Positions 1 through 12,856 are shown, counted from the first letter of the stretch. The stretch: DNA of 64,000 nucleotides from Monosporascus cannonballus (GCA_004154925.1 QJNS01000700.1:62001-126000), one strand, 5' to 3'. Translations and numbers: made by a program. Notes: generated from the letters alone by a model not told the origin.

Positions 1-2929
1 AATAAGGTTATGTCCATCTTTAAGATCGAATATTGTAAATTATTTAGCTCCGTAAAATCGGTTTTTTATTTCCGTAATTAGGGTTAATAATATTTGATTT
101 TTAACTGTAATATCGTTTAATTATCGATAGTTAACCATAAGTCGTAATTTTCCATTTTTTTAGGTACAAAAAATATCGGGTCTTTTGCTAATAATTTCGA
201 AAATCGAATCCATCCTTTTTATAACCGATTTTTTAGGTATTCTTTAAAAATGCGTAATTTATCTTTATTAAGATTATAAATAAGGTAAAATTTTGTTAAA
301 CATCTTTTTTTAAAAATTATTTCATAATTTTATTCGTTATGTTCTAATAACTTTATATCGAGCTTTTTTTTTAAAAAAAAACTGCTTATATTTATAATAT
401 TATAATGGCATATTAATTAAATTTTCTAATATTTGGGACTATTATTCTTATTATTTTAGATTATTATTTAGTTGTTTTAATTTCGCTTTAATAGTAATAA
501 CGATATGTTATATTTTTCTTTAATATTTCTTTTTATATTTTGTCCTTTTGGGTAATAAGGTTTTTATCGTATCCTTATGCCTGCATTCGTTACCATTATC
601 GATCGAATATTAAGATTTTAATTTCTTTTTTTTTTCGTTTATTAATAAAGAATAAAATAAACTTTATCTAATTAATTTTTTCGTTAATTAAAACTCCGTA
701 CTAACGTATCTATAATAATCCTAAGATTATATCGTAATTCTTAAATAAAATAATATCGAAATTAATTATTTAGTATTATTCTTTAATAAAAATCTCGAAA
801 TGATTAATTTCGCATATAATTTTTCTGTTATCGTAAGCGAATACCTAACCTTCGGCATTTATTATTATATAAGGTTTTAACTTTTATTTCCATAATAATC
901 TAAGCTTATTAACCATATCTGGTGCAATATAATTCCCGCCTAAAGTTCCGTAATCTACCATTACGGTATACTAATGCGTTACGATTCGTATATCTAAAGT
1001 AATAAGGTTATTAACGTTTTTTATCGTCGCATTTAAAACTTTTCTTAAAAGTTCCCTTTAATTTTTCTGGGTTTTATTATCCTGCGGCTCTTTTATAGGT
1101 AACTTTTTTTTAATTCCTATTCGAATTTATCGAACTTTATCCATTTTTTTTCGTTTAACGCGTTAAGCTACTATATTTATCGTTATTACCGGCGTACTGT
1201 TCCTTCGAATTATATTAGTTATTTTTACTTTTGCTGCAATTTCTTTCCTTATCAAATAAATTATTTTATTATATTCGCGATTATATCCTATTATACGTTA
1301 TTTTAATTATCGTTTTAAAGATCTTTTATAAACTAACGTATTTTTTCTTTAATAACTTTTTTTTGTAAAAGTTTATAATAAATACCAATTAAAAATAAAG
1401 ATCCGTAATAACTTTTTAGTAATTTTTTTATTATACGCTGGATTAACTTTTTTTCTATTTAATAATTACATTATTTATAATAACAAAAGGGTTTTCCGAC
1501 GAATATTATTTTTTTTCAAGTTAGTTTTTTATTTCGGCCAGTTGCTAAATATCTTTTAGGGCTATAATTCGAAAATATCAATATTATTATTTATTATCCT
1601 TGTTATTTCCGGTACGGTTTGGAAAATCGAATCCCTTATAATACATACGGGTAATTCGTTCGTAAATATATTATTTTTATTTTTCGTAATTAAGATATTC
1701 TCGTTATTAACAATATATGGCGTATATTTTATCGTATCGATCAGGGGTTCCGAAATAAACCTTTTTTATTTAATCTTTATAATTACGTAATTATCCTTAT
1801 AATATTTCTTATTATGCTTACGATATTTATTCAGTTAATTTCCTAATTTTTCGCAGTTTTTATCGGATTTTTTATCATAATAATCTTTATTTAACCTTTT
1901 GCTATAAACCTAATATATATTTGATTTGGATTATGTTAATAATTTTGCTATGGTTTTCCTAATTATTCTTAAATTATCCTTCCGGTATAAATATTTAGTT
2001 ATTTTATAGTAACTTTTTAAATTATTTATATTTTTAAGCCTTATATTTTATTTTGCCGTTATTAAAACATTTAATTTAGCTCCAGTTTTATCTGTGGGTA
2101 ACGCCGAATTTTATCGGTCCTAATGCCGTTTCGTAAAAAATAAAGGGTACGTTTTATTTTTTCCCTTAGTTAGATTTGTTATATCTCGAACATAAAACAT
2201 ACTATTCTTTTTTTTATCGTTTTTCAAACTGTCGATTATCGATCTTAATTATCTTTATAATATACCGGTCTAAAACAATTAATCGTTTAATTCAAATAAT
2301 TTTATCCTTTATATTATATTTTAACCTTTTATAAAATATATTGATAAAAGTATTAGCTTTATTATTTTCTTATCCGGCCTTAGCCGTAAAATACTTAAAT
2401 ATTACGGCGTATTTAAACGTAAATTTTTTTATCGGAATTATAAAAGTTCTTAAGCCGTAAATCGTTTTTTATCCGGATTACCGAAATTATCGCGTATTTT
2501 ATTTTCGAAATTAATATAAAATGAAAAAACTTTATTAATAAAATCCTTTTTATCCGGTTCTCTTATGTCTAGGAAATTTCTTATAACAGGTTTAAACCAA
2601 TTAATAATATTTCCCGTTAGGCATATTTTTATTGCTAGAACTTAATTTGCCAAATGATTAAGGTCCAAAAAACGAAAGTAAATTTACGCCTAAATTAAAA
2701 AAGTTTAAAAATTACTTTTCCTATTATAAAGCTTCGGCTTCTTAAGCTTTATACGGGCAAAAAAAATTTAGGTAAACGGCGTAACCTTAATTTATCGGAT
2801 TTTTTTCTCCAATTCCCGAATTCAAGCCTAAAGTTATTAAGTAAAGGTTTCCTAAACGCTAGTCGATATTTTGATAATATTAAATATTATTCAAAATTTA
2901 ACGGTATTACTAAATAAAAATTTGTAACG

Positions 2930-3337
2930 TATAACAAACTAAAGGATTTAACTAATTATTAAATCTTAATTATACGGATTTATGTTAATAGAAATATCGT
3001 AAAAATTTAAATAATAAAAATAATAATCGTATTACGTTTTGTAATATCAAAAATGTCTTAAGTAACGAATTATTATAATAAATTAAAATTATTTAAACTA
3101 TGGAATTAATAAGCGTATATACCTTTCTTTTTCCGTTTTTATCGAATCTGGCTTTATGGGCTTTACGATCGATCTTATCGAGCCTAGTTCTATAGGCTTT
3201 ACGATCGATCCTATCGATCCTGGCTCTATGGGCTCTACGATCAATCTTGTCGAGCCATCACGTGACTCGACCCATATGGCTTAGTTATTTCCTTGTTGCG
3301 ACCGTTTTTCGAGGCCGCAGCTTCTCGGGTCATAACA
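2930..3337 (-). repeat. 5' LTR of element D (408 bp)
   Basis: In minus-strand orientation it begins TGTTATGACCCGAG at 3337 and ends ...GTTATA at 2930. The next bases are CGTTACAAATTT, the same junction context seen after the 5' LTRs of A and B. The LTR promoter core (TATA-rich, then AATTCCATAGTTTAAA in minus orientation) lies near 3095-3125. It contains three tandem 36-bp units at 3148-3255. CpA sites survive better in this outer half than in the coding part. Confidence 0.85.
3148..3255. repeat. Three tandem 36-bp units inside LTR D
   Basis: Units 3148-3183, 3184-3219 and 3220-3255 each follow the pattern CTGGCTYTATGGGCT, then TACGATCGATC, then TATCGAGC. Differences between units are almost all C/T or G/A transitions. 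The array lies in the U3 part of the LTR, upstream of the promoter core in element orientation. Tandem units in the same LTR region are also seen in element B. Confidence 0.9.
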
Positions 3338-3347
3338 TAAAACGGGT

Positions 3348-3370
3348 TTATATATATATATATATATATA
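3348..3370. repeat. TA dinucleotide microsatellite
   Basis: An uninterrupted run of TA repeats lies just outside the 5' edge of element D, at the start of the GC-normal island. Confidence 0.9.
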
Positions 3371-3770
3371 CCGTTATTTCTGTTATGGCTTATTATCAAT
3401 ATTATTCTGGTCCTAATCAGGACCTATTTGCCACTCCTAAATCCTAACGCGTATAACAGCTGCAGCCCGAGCCCGTCACGTTATTATCCCCCTTTTCAGA
3501 ATATGTCAGCTAGCAGGAGGTGCTCTAGCACCCCATATACGGAAGATTCCCTCTGATCGGAACATATATGTTCCGGGACTAGATCACCTTAAAGTGCAGT
3601 GCGCGTTCTAGAGCACTTGCAACTAGTCATCAATACACACACAACTGATGTCCCTTATATCTGACAGAATACGATAAATTCGAATTCTCCCAGTTTTACT
3701 GGATTACGCCTTTAGAACAAAACATACGTACGCGTACCTTGAATTTCTGGTATCAATATAAAAGAATTAA
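3371..3770. other. GC-normal, un-RIPped island
   Basis: Base composition changes abruptly here. CpA, TpG, CCC and GGG runs are normal, unlike the RIPped DNA on both sides. No convincing coding frame is visible; the 66-codon open frame at 3247-3447 straddles the LTR boundary and looks accidental. The island contains the solo LTR at 3504-3666. The remaining flanks are probably unique host sequence or a low-copy repeat too short to be mutated. Confidence 0.6.
3504..3666. mobile_element. Un-RIPped solo LTR or short LTR-like element, 163 bp
   Basis: The sequence starts TGTCAGCTAG and ends ATATCTGACA, so the ends form a 6-bp inverted repeat TGTCAG/CTGACA with the canonical TG...CA termini. It is flanked by identical 5-bp direct repeats GAATA at 3499-3503 and 3667-3671. 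This is what a solo LTR left by LTR-LTR recombination, or a tiny non-autonomous element, should look like. It is GC-normal with an internal palindrome-like GGTGCTCTAGCACC. It resembles none of the Gypsy LTRs in the window, and its parent family cannot be named. Confidence 0.75.
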
Positions 3771-5572
3771 CATAACGTTTGAAAATTTTATTCGTAATTA
3801 GGTTTTTTGCGACGATTTAGGCCGAATTATTAGTTCGACCGTTTGGATTAACCGATTAATTAACTTATTAAAAAAAAACGAATACGCAATCGGCTGTTAG
3901 CATACGAAAGTTAGCAGGAATTTTTAATTCCTGCTAATTAGGACCCCGTTATATACAAATACCATAATATATTATACGGGAAGTTTGTAACTTTCGTAAA
4001 AAGGCCTGGATTACGCCGTCCGCCAAAAAAGTTATTATTCGAAGTTAATATAATTTAAATTATTTTCAATAAAGGTTAACGTTTTGTAAAAACGTTTGCT
4101 TTTAACTAGTTTAAACTTTTAAATTAGGTAGTTATAAATGTTTATGATTTTTGCTCTGTTATTAATATAAATAATAATCTTAGTAATAGAACGTAAGCTG
4201 TTAAGCTAAATTAAAGGGATATTGCTTAATAACTTAAATGCATTAGTTATTAAGAAATTTAAGTACCTTCAATTCGAACGTTAATCTTTGGATATGGGGA
4301 AAATAACAATATCGATTTCGGGACGATTAATATTAAAACGCCGGATTTCTACCTTATAGCTATATTTAATTAGGCTGCCGATTTGACGAAAACCGCCATA
4401 TTTTGCAATTTCCTTCTTTATGGTATTACTAGTAGTTGTTATATACGTAAATTAATATATATGGGCAGGGAAAATAAAACGTAAAGTGCGGATATTAACA
4501 TATTTAAGCCGGAAAACTTTCTATTTTGATAATAAATATATTTCGTCGATAGTAAATAAATTATATTGTTATTCGAAAATAGGATTTAATACAACAATTT
4601 AAAACTAATTGTTCCATATTTGTTTAGGATTAAAAACAATATAGTTATATTATCCGGCAGTTATACGGTTAAATATTTTTAAATTAAATTTTTTTATATT
4701 TATAAATATTAAAATAAAATAAAATATAAAATTATTAATATAAAATTCATTATTTTTCCATTACTTTAATTAATAATAAAATCTGGATAATAATTAAATC
4801 GGTTATTAACGAAAAAGCTTAAATAATTAAGAATTTTTTAAAACTTATTTTAATAACAAAAAAACATTAAGTTTTTCGAAAACTAAATTATATATTATAT
4901 CGATTTATTTTTTCCGTAAATTACAGTTTTGCTCGTTAAATATAACGTTTAATATAAGGCAAATAAATCGATAACGCAAAGTTTCTATAAGGTTATCGGC
5001 CGTATACATAATATTAGCATATAGATTAATTACGTTTATATTAGCAAAAAACTAGTAAAAACATTAAATAAAAATAAACGTTTTGTTTTGGAAAATTAAA
5101 TATTTAAAGATTTTAAATATTTACCCTAAACTTTTAAATATATTATCCGCATTTAGCTATTTAAGAAAAAAAATATGTTTCGAGGCTTATTACGGGTAAT
5201 TTTAAACTTTATATATTATTATTTTGGCTTATAAAGTTATTTTATTATCGTATTGGCTTAAAAAGAATAAAAATTTATAACATATATTAATTAGGATTTT
5301 AAGTTATTTTTTTATTATATTAAATTTTATTTGGTATTAATTAAAATTATTATTATATTAAAAAATAAAGAATTTAATTTTGCGTTATATTATATAAATT
5401 AAAATATTAAAAGTTTTGTAATTAATATATATTATTAAAGTTAATATTACTAATTTTTACAAATTTATATAAGAACGTACTAAACGGAACGAAAAATTAT
5501 AATTTGTTATTAGGCCTTATTTTGGAGGTTTTATTATTTTTGTAGGTATTATTTTTAAAGGAGTTTAGCTGA
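3771..5572 (+). pseudogene. Unclassified RIPped coding relic
   Basis: A-rich plus strand with stretches of open frame separated by TAA/TAG stops of RIP type. One frame near 4310-4490 reads segments such as IDFGTINIKTPDFYLIA and YGITSSCYIRKLIYM. Another near 3870-4000 reads RNRLLAYES and GKFVTFVKRPGLRRP. These look like remains of a real protein, but I recognise no family domain. There is no LTR, and terminal inverted repeats could not be found by eye. The far end (about 4650-5500) is almost pure A/T and shows nothing. Confidence 0.35.
3911..3937. repeat. Perfect 12-bp inverted repeat with 3-nt loop
   Basis: TTAGCAGGAATT (3911-3922) and AATTCCTGCTAA (3926-3937) are exact reverse complements around a TTT loop. 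The arms keep CpA and TpG, unlike their surroundings. No T-run follows that would suggest a terminator, and its role is unknown. Confidence 0.85.
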
Positions 5573-5784
5573 TATGTTGGACCCCTGACAGATACTTCTT
5601 GATCAAAAGCTATAGCTGTGGTTACGGCTGCTGCGCCTGCGGCGCAGCCACAACCTCCAAAATGGGATCCTGATCAAGATGAGGTAAAATATATATACAG
5701 CTGTAAGCACCAGGATGATTGCCACAATTGCGATCATTCCACTGATATTTTGCCCTGGTGGCGTAATAACATAGAGCAGCTATA
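5573..5784 (-). pseudogene. GC-normal island with homology to the 3' end of element A
   Basis: An island with normal CpA and TpG content inside RIPped DNA. On the minus strand one frame reads the hydrophobic stretch GMIAIVAIILVLTAVYIF, the same peptide (one substitution) as in the frame at 55513-55806. The segment 5690-5745 is nearly identical to the complement of 55600-55665, and similarity continues on either side with small indels. On the plus strand the same DNA reads SCKHQDDCHNCDHST then DILPWWRNN and a stop, faintly like a hAT transposase end, but the minus-strand frame is the better candidate. No element boundary or start codon is clear. Confidence 0.4.
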
Positions 5785-6478
5785 ACATAACTTCTTAAAT
5801 TCTTCGAATTTTGTTTTACATAATTTAACAAATTTAAAATTTTAAGGCTGTTAAGAATTTTAAGTTCGTTACGTAATTTATACCATGTCGAGTTTAGTTA
5901 ATTTTTTATTCCGGTCGTTTTTAAGCTCGTTAAATCTGTTAGGCTACAATACGATTTTTTTCTTTCAAAATTTTCGTTCCGAAAGTTTTTATAAATTCTT
6001 TCCATTTTCTTATTTTATTATATTGAGTCATATTAAAAAAACCCTCGTTTACGTAAACGCATTAACGTTTTTTTTATTAAAATGAATTCTTCGCTTAGAT
6101 TTTATTATATATATTCATATTGGCTGAAAAACAAATTATAAGGTTGTTCGCAATTCGGAAAACTATGCATAATATATTCGTTATAGCAATCTTTAGACTA
6201 TTTTAGAGCCGTGCAAAATTGAATATAAAAAATTTCTTCATAAAGAAATCTGTTTAAAACGCGAAAAAAAGTAAATTCGAAAAATATTACGTACAACTAC
6301 TAACAAGTTAAATTGTTATTAAAAACAACGGCGAATTTTTCGTCGTCGAAATATGAAAATATTTGGTTATAATATTAAAAGCGCCAAGGTAATAAAAGAT
6401 TTCGAACGCGTTAAACAAAAACAAAAATACTTAATAACCGAAATGACTATATTAACGCTTATTATACCTTTTATTAAT
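5785..6478. other. Unclassified AT-rich DNA between island and element O
   Basis: RIPped sequence without recognisable domains. A short plus-strand frame near 6360-6480 (KVIKDF, then KQKYLITEMTILTLIIPF) is probably a relic, but no family can be assigned. The open frame at 5885-6085 is low-complexity and not credible as a gene. Confidence 0.4.
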
Positions 6479-9400
6479 TGAACCAATTTTAGTGTTATTA
6501 ATTAATTAATTATTAATTTAATTATTTCGTAAAAGATTTCCGGTATTAGAAGTAAAAGCTTTTTAATAAATATTAGCTATTTATAAGGCTTTTTTACAAA
6601 TTTCTAAATATTTTTAAAGTTTCGTTAAATTTTCCATTTAATTAAATATTAGATAATTTTAATTTTTTTTATATCGAAATCATTTTATATATAATTTCGT
6701 TTTTCGTTTTTATATCGTTTTATCTCGTATAAACTTTCACAATATTTGTGGTTAACTTAAATAAGAAAATATGAAAGATTAAATAAAATTTAACTTGAAA
6801 AAAAGCTTTTAATTAATAATTATTTTCTGAATTATTTTAATAATTTTATATAAATTAATATATTTAAAATCAATTTTTGTATTCGGTTTTTTGTTTAAAT
6901 ATTTTTTATAATAAGGCAAATTATTTTTTCGTTTTAACTTTTTCATTCTTTCTAAATATAATATTTACTTATTTAATTATATATAAATTTTAAATTGAAA
7001 TTTAATTTTTAATATAGTTACTTAAATTATTTTAACATGAATATTGAGTTAACGTTAATAAATTTGTTATACGTATTTTTATAAATATCAAGTATAAAAT
7101 TAAATTTTACGTTTGTTAAAATCGTTTTAATGTTTTAATAATAATTAGTATTATATGCTAATTAAATAATAGCTAATTCTTTTATTTAGTCATTTTATCA
7201 GTGATTAATATAATAATTTAAATACGGTTTTAATATTTAATTCAACTGTTCCGTTTATGTATTTATCCAAAGTTTAAATATATTAAATAATTTATAATTT
7301 AAAACAATTTACGTTATGTCATTTTGTTCAAATTTCGAAATAAATATAATTTCTTTGTCGAAAATAATTTTATATAACAATCCGTATATATTAAACAAAT
7401 GTCTTAGAACTATATATTATGTATTCGGTATTAGTAGGTTTCTGATAAAGTAAAAAAAAAAGGATTTCGAAAATCTATCGATTATTACGAAAATATTATT
7501 ATAATATATTTTTATTGTTAAGTCTTCGAATCAAGAAAATTTAAAACTAAAATTTATAATAATCCAATTTTATAATTTGTTTGAAATTAATAATATCTAT
7601 AATTTTTGTAAAGATTTTAGCATTATAATTTAATTTAATATAAAAGATATATTACTCTCGTACATTTTAAACTATTAATTATATTTTAACAAAATAATAA
7701 ATACGTTAAAAATATTGTAAAATTTTATAAATTTTGAAATATTTATGTAGTTAATATTTATATATATTACGTATTAACTGTATCCGATAATATTTTCAAG
7801 TTTCTACTTTTTTGATTTTTTATATTTTAATAAATTATTATTAATCTTTTTCTTTAAGATTTCTTAGTATATAGAATATAATAAAACTCTTATTACGGTA
7901 ATTTAGCATAAATATAAGTATTTTTAACGAAATATCGAAAATAATACGATCAATTTTAATTAATTGTTGTCTAATATTTGGTTATTTATTTAAGATATTT
8001 GTTTTATTGTTTTTTAAGCTTTTTTTATAAATAATAACGAAATCGAAATTTGTAATCTTTTTACGTATCGTTATTACCGTTTTATAAGTTTTTCAATTAT
8101 AATAAAACAACTAAAACTTTAACAATTTCTATAAATATTCATTTAATCGAAATTTCGCTTAAAATATTTTATTTATTTTAAAACAAATTACAATAATAAT
8201 TATAAATTTCTTATTAAAACACGATAATTAATTCCGGGTGTTTTTAATTTATACGAAACAAATATAAAAGAAAATAATTTATTTTAATTATTTTATTATC
8301 CGATTATTACGTTTAATACGTAATTCGAAATATCGGTTTTTATTTCGACAAGGCGTATTAAATTATATATGATTAATATTAGTGCGTTAGTAATTGCATT
8401 TTTGATTTTTTAAAACCTTTTTCTATTTATATTATTTATTTAAACACTTTTCTTTAATAGTGTTAATTAAAAATAAAATAATTTTACCAAAATTTCGAAT
8501 AAGTGATTATAATAATTAGCAAATATAAAAATACTTATATATTTTTGAAAATTATTATTAAATTATCTAATATTGTAATTATAATAATTGTTTTCCGGTT
8601 TATTTTAAACTATTTCGAAAAAATAACATATCTTATATAGTTTATTTTTTATTAATAAATTTAATTTCTTTTACGCTAATTAATAATTTAATATTTTATA
8701 AAGTTCGAAAAAGTGTATAAATATATATTGTCTATGCCTTTTTCATTATCGAACAAATAAAAATGGCGTCGAAATACTATATAATAAATATATAAAAATA
8801 TTTCCATGATATATAATTTAGTATTAGTTAAAACATTATGAATATATTTACAAGTTTTATTGAAGTAACTCAGTATTTTAATAATTTGTAATTTATAATT
8901 TTATTTTAAATATTGTTTGTTATTTGTTTTCTTTTTAAAATCTTTAATAAATTTACATTTCTCTTAACAGCGTATATTATATATTATTTATATCTGTTAA
9001 ATTCGGTTTCTATTTTAAGAATTAAAATAATAATATTTAATTTTGAATAAAAGGTTTATTGAATTTAGAATAATTAATTATAAGTTACAATTTAGGGCCC
9101 TTTTGGATACGAAGAATATAACGTATTTTATGATTAATTTTAAGAGTTTAATTTATTGTTTTTATTACCGATTTCTTTAAATATGGTTTTAAACATACGC
9201 AATTTAATTTTAGTAAAGCTGTAAATAAGGTAAAATTTCGTAAACAAACCTTTTTTAAGAAAATTGTTTTATAATTTTATTCGTTTTGTTTTAATAATTT
9301 CGTATCAAAAGGTTTCTTAAAATGTTAATGGTATTTATAGTATTATAATAATATATAAATTAACCCTTTCAACTTTTACAATTATTATTTTAAATTATTA

Positions 9401-10916
9401 TTTAGTTATTTAAATTTTACTTTAAGAATAATAATAATCTGTTATGTTTATTAATATTTGTTTTCTTTTTATATTTTATCTTTTTAAATACTAAAATATT
9501 TATTATACTTTTATATATATTCGTATTGTTATTTTACATCAGATATTAAAACTTTAAAATTTAAATTTCTTTCTAAAATATAAGGCGAAATTTATTTAAT
9601 TAATATTTTCGTAAAATAAGATTTTATATTAATATATTTATAATAAATATAAAATTCTATCGTAATTTCTATATAAAACTATATCGAAATTAACCATTTC
9701 ATAGTATTACTAAATAAAGATTTCGAACCAATTAATTTTACGTTAAATTATTCCGTTATCATAAACGAAATCCTGATTTTGGATATTCATAATTATACAA
9801 GGTTTTAATTTGTAGTTGTATAGTAGTTTGAATTTATTAATAATATTCAGTATAATATGATTTCAGCTTAGAATTTCGAAATTTATTATTGTGGTATATT
9901 GATACGTTCCGATTTATATTTTTAAAATAATAAAACCATTAACGCGTTTTATTATTACGTTTAAAGCCTTTTTTAAAAAATATTTTTAATTTCTTTGAGT
10001 TTCGTTATTTACGGTTTTTTTATAAATAAATCTTTTTAAATTTCTCTTCGAATTTATCGAACCTTATTTACACCTTAAAATATAACGCGTTAAATTATTA
10101 AATGTATTATTTTTACTAGTATATTTATTCTTTAAATTATAAGAACTTTTTTGGTTAATTTTATAAATTTTTGCTTTATTAAATAAATTATTTTCTCATA
10201 TAATACATTACGTCTTACTAGGCTTTTTATAATTCGTCGTTTTTTTAATCAAGATTTTCGACAAATTAGAAACATTTTTCTTTTAGTATTTTTTTAGTGA
10301 CTTTATAATAAATCTTAAATAGATATAAAGGCCCGTAATAACTTTTTAATTATGCTTTTTCACGATATGTTAAATTAATCGTAAAAATATAAAAGTTTTT
10401 TTTAATAAATAATAACTTTTTAATTAATATTATAAAGCTATGTATTTATTAATATTATTTAATAAAGCACTAATTCGAAAGTATCGATATTATTATTTAT
10501 TTACTTCATTATTTCTAGTTTACTTAAATAAATTAAATCTCTTTGTATATATATATATGATACGTTAATAAATAAACCTTTTTTATTCGTTATATATTAA
10601 ATATTTTTAACATTTTTAATATAGTATATATACCTTGCTATATAGATTAAGCATTCCGGGATAAATACTTTTTATTTTTTTAATATTTTTTAATTTTTTT
10701 TAAAACGCATTATTATTTTTTTAACACTTTTTAAATTAGCGTTTTAATTTTTTACATTTTGTATTAAGTCTTTGTTATAATAACCCTGTTTTATATAGAG
10801 TTTGGATTATGATAATTATATTTTTATTATTATATTAATTTCTTAAGTTACCTTTTTAAAAAGTAATACTTAATTTAATTTTAATTCTTTTTAAATACAA
10901 TTTTAAATTCTATAAA
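6479..10916 (-). mobile_element. Truncated minus-strand Gypsy element O
   Basis: It aligns along its length with element C in the same orientation, from the chromodomain region (6540-6700, matching 42110-42250) through integrase, RNase H, RT and protease to the start of gag. The integrase core reads NNIFVIIDRFSKSFFF at 7442-7500. The RT active-site block near 8750-8812 reads YFDA where C has YFDD. The protease region lies near 9830-9900. Neither LTR is present: the 3' end stops at about 6479 and the 5' end at about 10916, where it meets Q head to head. Heavily RIPped and non-functional. Confidence 0.75.
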
Positions 10917-12595
10917 CGTTAAAACGGTATTATACGAAATATTATTACATCGTGAAATAATAATATTAATTCGACTTTATTATGATATAATCCGTTTTGT
11001 TAAATTAAAAACCGATATTTCCGATTAGATATTATGTGAGGTAATAACATACTGAAATAATGAATATAAATGATATTTTATACTATTTTCTGTAGAAAAC
11101 CTGTAAAAAAACGAACTTAATTACCTGATATTAAATATTGAATCTATCGTGATTATTTTAGCTTTTCGAAAATCCAGATATCTGTTTAAGAAATCTTTTA
11201 TTAGAGTAAGGTTTATACGGATTATTAAAATTTTATTTATTTTTTTACGGTTAAAGTATTTGCGAAACATTAATCACGAGATGCTGAAAGAATAGCGAAG
11301 TTTAATTTTGATGTTATTTATAAAAAGATTTAAAACAACGGCAAAATCGAAATCTTAAAAAACCACTAAGTTTTAAAAGAAATTAATTAAAATTAACGAT
11401 AAAATTTCTCATACATTATTTAACACAGATTTATACTTGTATTAAATTACAATAAGATAAGCTATGCGTTATAATACATATTAAAAAATTAAAAAATAAA
11501 ATAGTTTATTAAATAGACGAAATAAATAATAAATTGTAAAAGTACATTCACTAAATTTCGTATGTTTTATATATAAATATTTAAGTATTTATAAACTTTT
11601 AAACTAATTTTAATATATATATTACTTTTTCAAAATAAAAATAAGAATTTAAAGATATATAACAATATAAGCTTTATTGAAAACTATAATTAGTTTTAAA
11701 TTCTATATATATATATATATTTATATAATTTTATTATTATAAATTCCATTATTATATATTTTATAACTATAAACTTTATTTTTAAATTCTTTTTAAATAT
11801 AGATTTAACCATGAGAATATATTACGATGATATTTTTATTATTTTTAAGATGTTTACGAAATATTTTTTTTACAGAATTAGGAATATAAAATAAGTAATG
11901 TATATTGTTAAAAATGTTTATTAAGTATAAAGTATTACATAATATTATTTTCGTTGGAAGAATTATACTTGTTTTAAATGTTTAATAACACGTTATACCG
12001 TAGATCGTTTTATATTATAAATCCTTTTCTATGTTTCTATTTTAACTATAGAAAACAATATAATAATAAAATTAAAAATAAAAAAATATATATCAGATAT
12101 TATATTAATTAAAATTTGAATGAATAGATCAAGAAGCTATTTAATACGTAATTAATTTATAATCTCAATTACTACGAAGTATTTGAAAGACTTTTAACGA
12201 AATTTAATTTTGGTTTTATACCTAATATTTATAAAGATATATATAATCGATTTGTTAACTTTAAAGTTCCGCTTTTGTGAAAATAGTTAATGCAATTATA
12301 TGAAAAATAAAAATAAAATTCAAATTGGTACATAATTAAATATATAGGTATTATAACTAGAAAAAGTTAAAAACATTTTCGAAAAGAAGAAATAATTTAT
12401 TTTATTATTTAAAATATTTAAATAAAATTCCCAATTAAAACGTTAATTCTTAATATGTCGGTTTATATAAAGTCGATAAAGAAATATCAGAAAATAATTA
12501 TTAATTAAAATTATTCTTAAAAACTAAGTATTATATATCTTTTTTAAAACATTTTATTAAAATAAACAGTAAATATTATTAAAATTTATACGAGA
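10917..12595 (+). mobile_element. Gypsy element Q/L, left part (RNase H to IN tail)
   Basis: Plus-strand fragment that begins abruptly in RNase H. KLKTDISD is readable near 10998-11030 and matches the same motif in A and B. It continues through the integrase region (a VDRF remnant near 12000) to the integrase tail at 12300-12590, which aligns with 54640-54900 of A. It stops at CGAGA (12591-12595), the target-site duplication of element R. The sequence resumes at 34189 with a chromodomain, so Q and L are two halves of one old element. Its gag, protease and RT are missing. Confidence 0.75.
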
Positions 12596-12821
12596 TATTA
12601 AAGATTGCGTAGGACTTGTAAAAGATAACGAAATAGTTATATAAGATAATGTAAGTAATGTAGCAAATCTGTATTTATTATAAATTATCAATTATAATAT
12701 ATTTAAAATTATATAAATATAAAAATTTTGATAATTTTATATTTAATGATTTAAAAAGTTTCATTAATTATTTATAGCTGGAAAACCTGTTATTATAATC
12801 ACAACCGTAAAACTCTTAATA
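12596..12821. repeat. Left LTR of element R (226 bp)
   Basis: It starts TATTAAAGATTGC (TG changed to TA) directly after CGAGA and ends CTCTTAATA. It aligns with 33959-34188, most clearly in the shared block TTATAGCTRGAAA followed by a GTNAYTATAATC segment. The outer duplication CGAGA at 12591-12595 matches CGAGA at 34189-34193. Differences between the two copies are many, indicating an old insertion. Confidence 0.75.
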
Positions 12822-12856
12822 AATACCCATTTTTCTTGAAAAAATAGCCATATAAT
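12822..12856. other. R internal sequence left of element M
   Basis: A short remnant of R between its left LTR and the insertion of M. Its last five bases, ATAAT (12852-12856), are the left target-site duplication of M; R continues at 18136. Confidence 0.6.

Larger units (their letters stand above)
1..3337 (-). mobile_element. Gypsy element D, 5' half (gag to RT) with 5' LTR
   Basis: This is a minus-strand Ty3/Gypsy retrotransposon cut by the left window edge. Reading leftward from its 5' LTR come gag, protease and the start of reverse transcriptase. The gag start codon has been changed to ATA at 2867-2869, where elements A and B keep ATG followed by STS. A decayed zinc knuckle lies at 2028-2084 (CFNNGKIKYKA, with later cysteines lost). 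The protease active site reads MVDYGTLGGNYI near 913-963. The sequence at 1-40 matches the RT segment just before the YLDD block in copies B and C. The whole span aligns with 58207-60450 of element C. Many in-frame stops of RIP type show it is dead. Confidence 0.85.

Noticed and set aside
5640..5775. hAT transposase C-terminus (DILPWWRNN)
   Set aside because: The match is a short W-W motif only, the homologous copy at 55.6 kb diverges right there, and the opposite-strand helix frame is the part shared by both copies.
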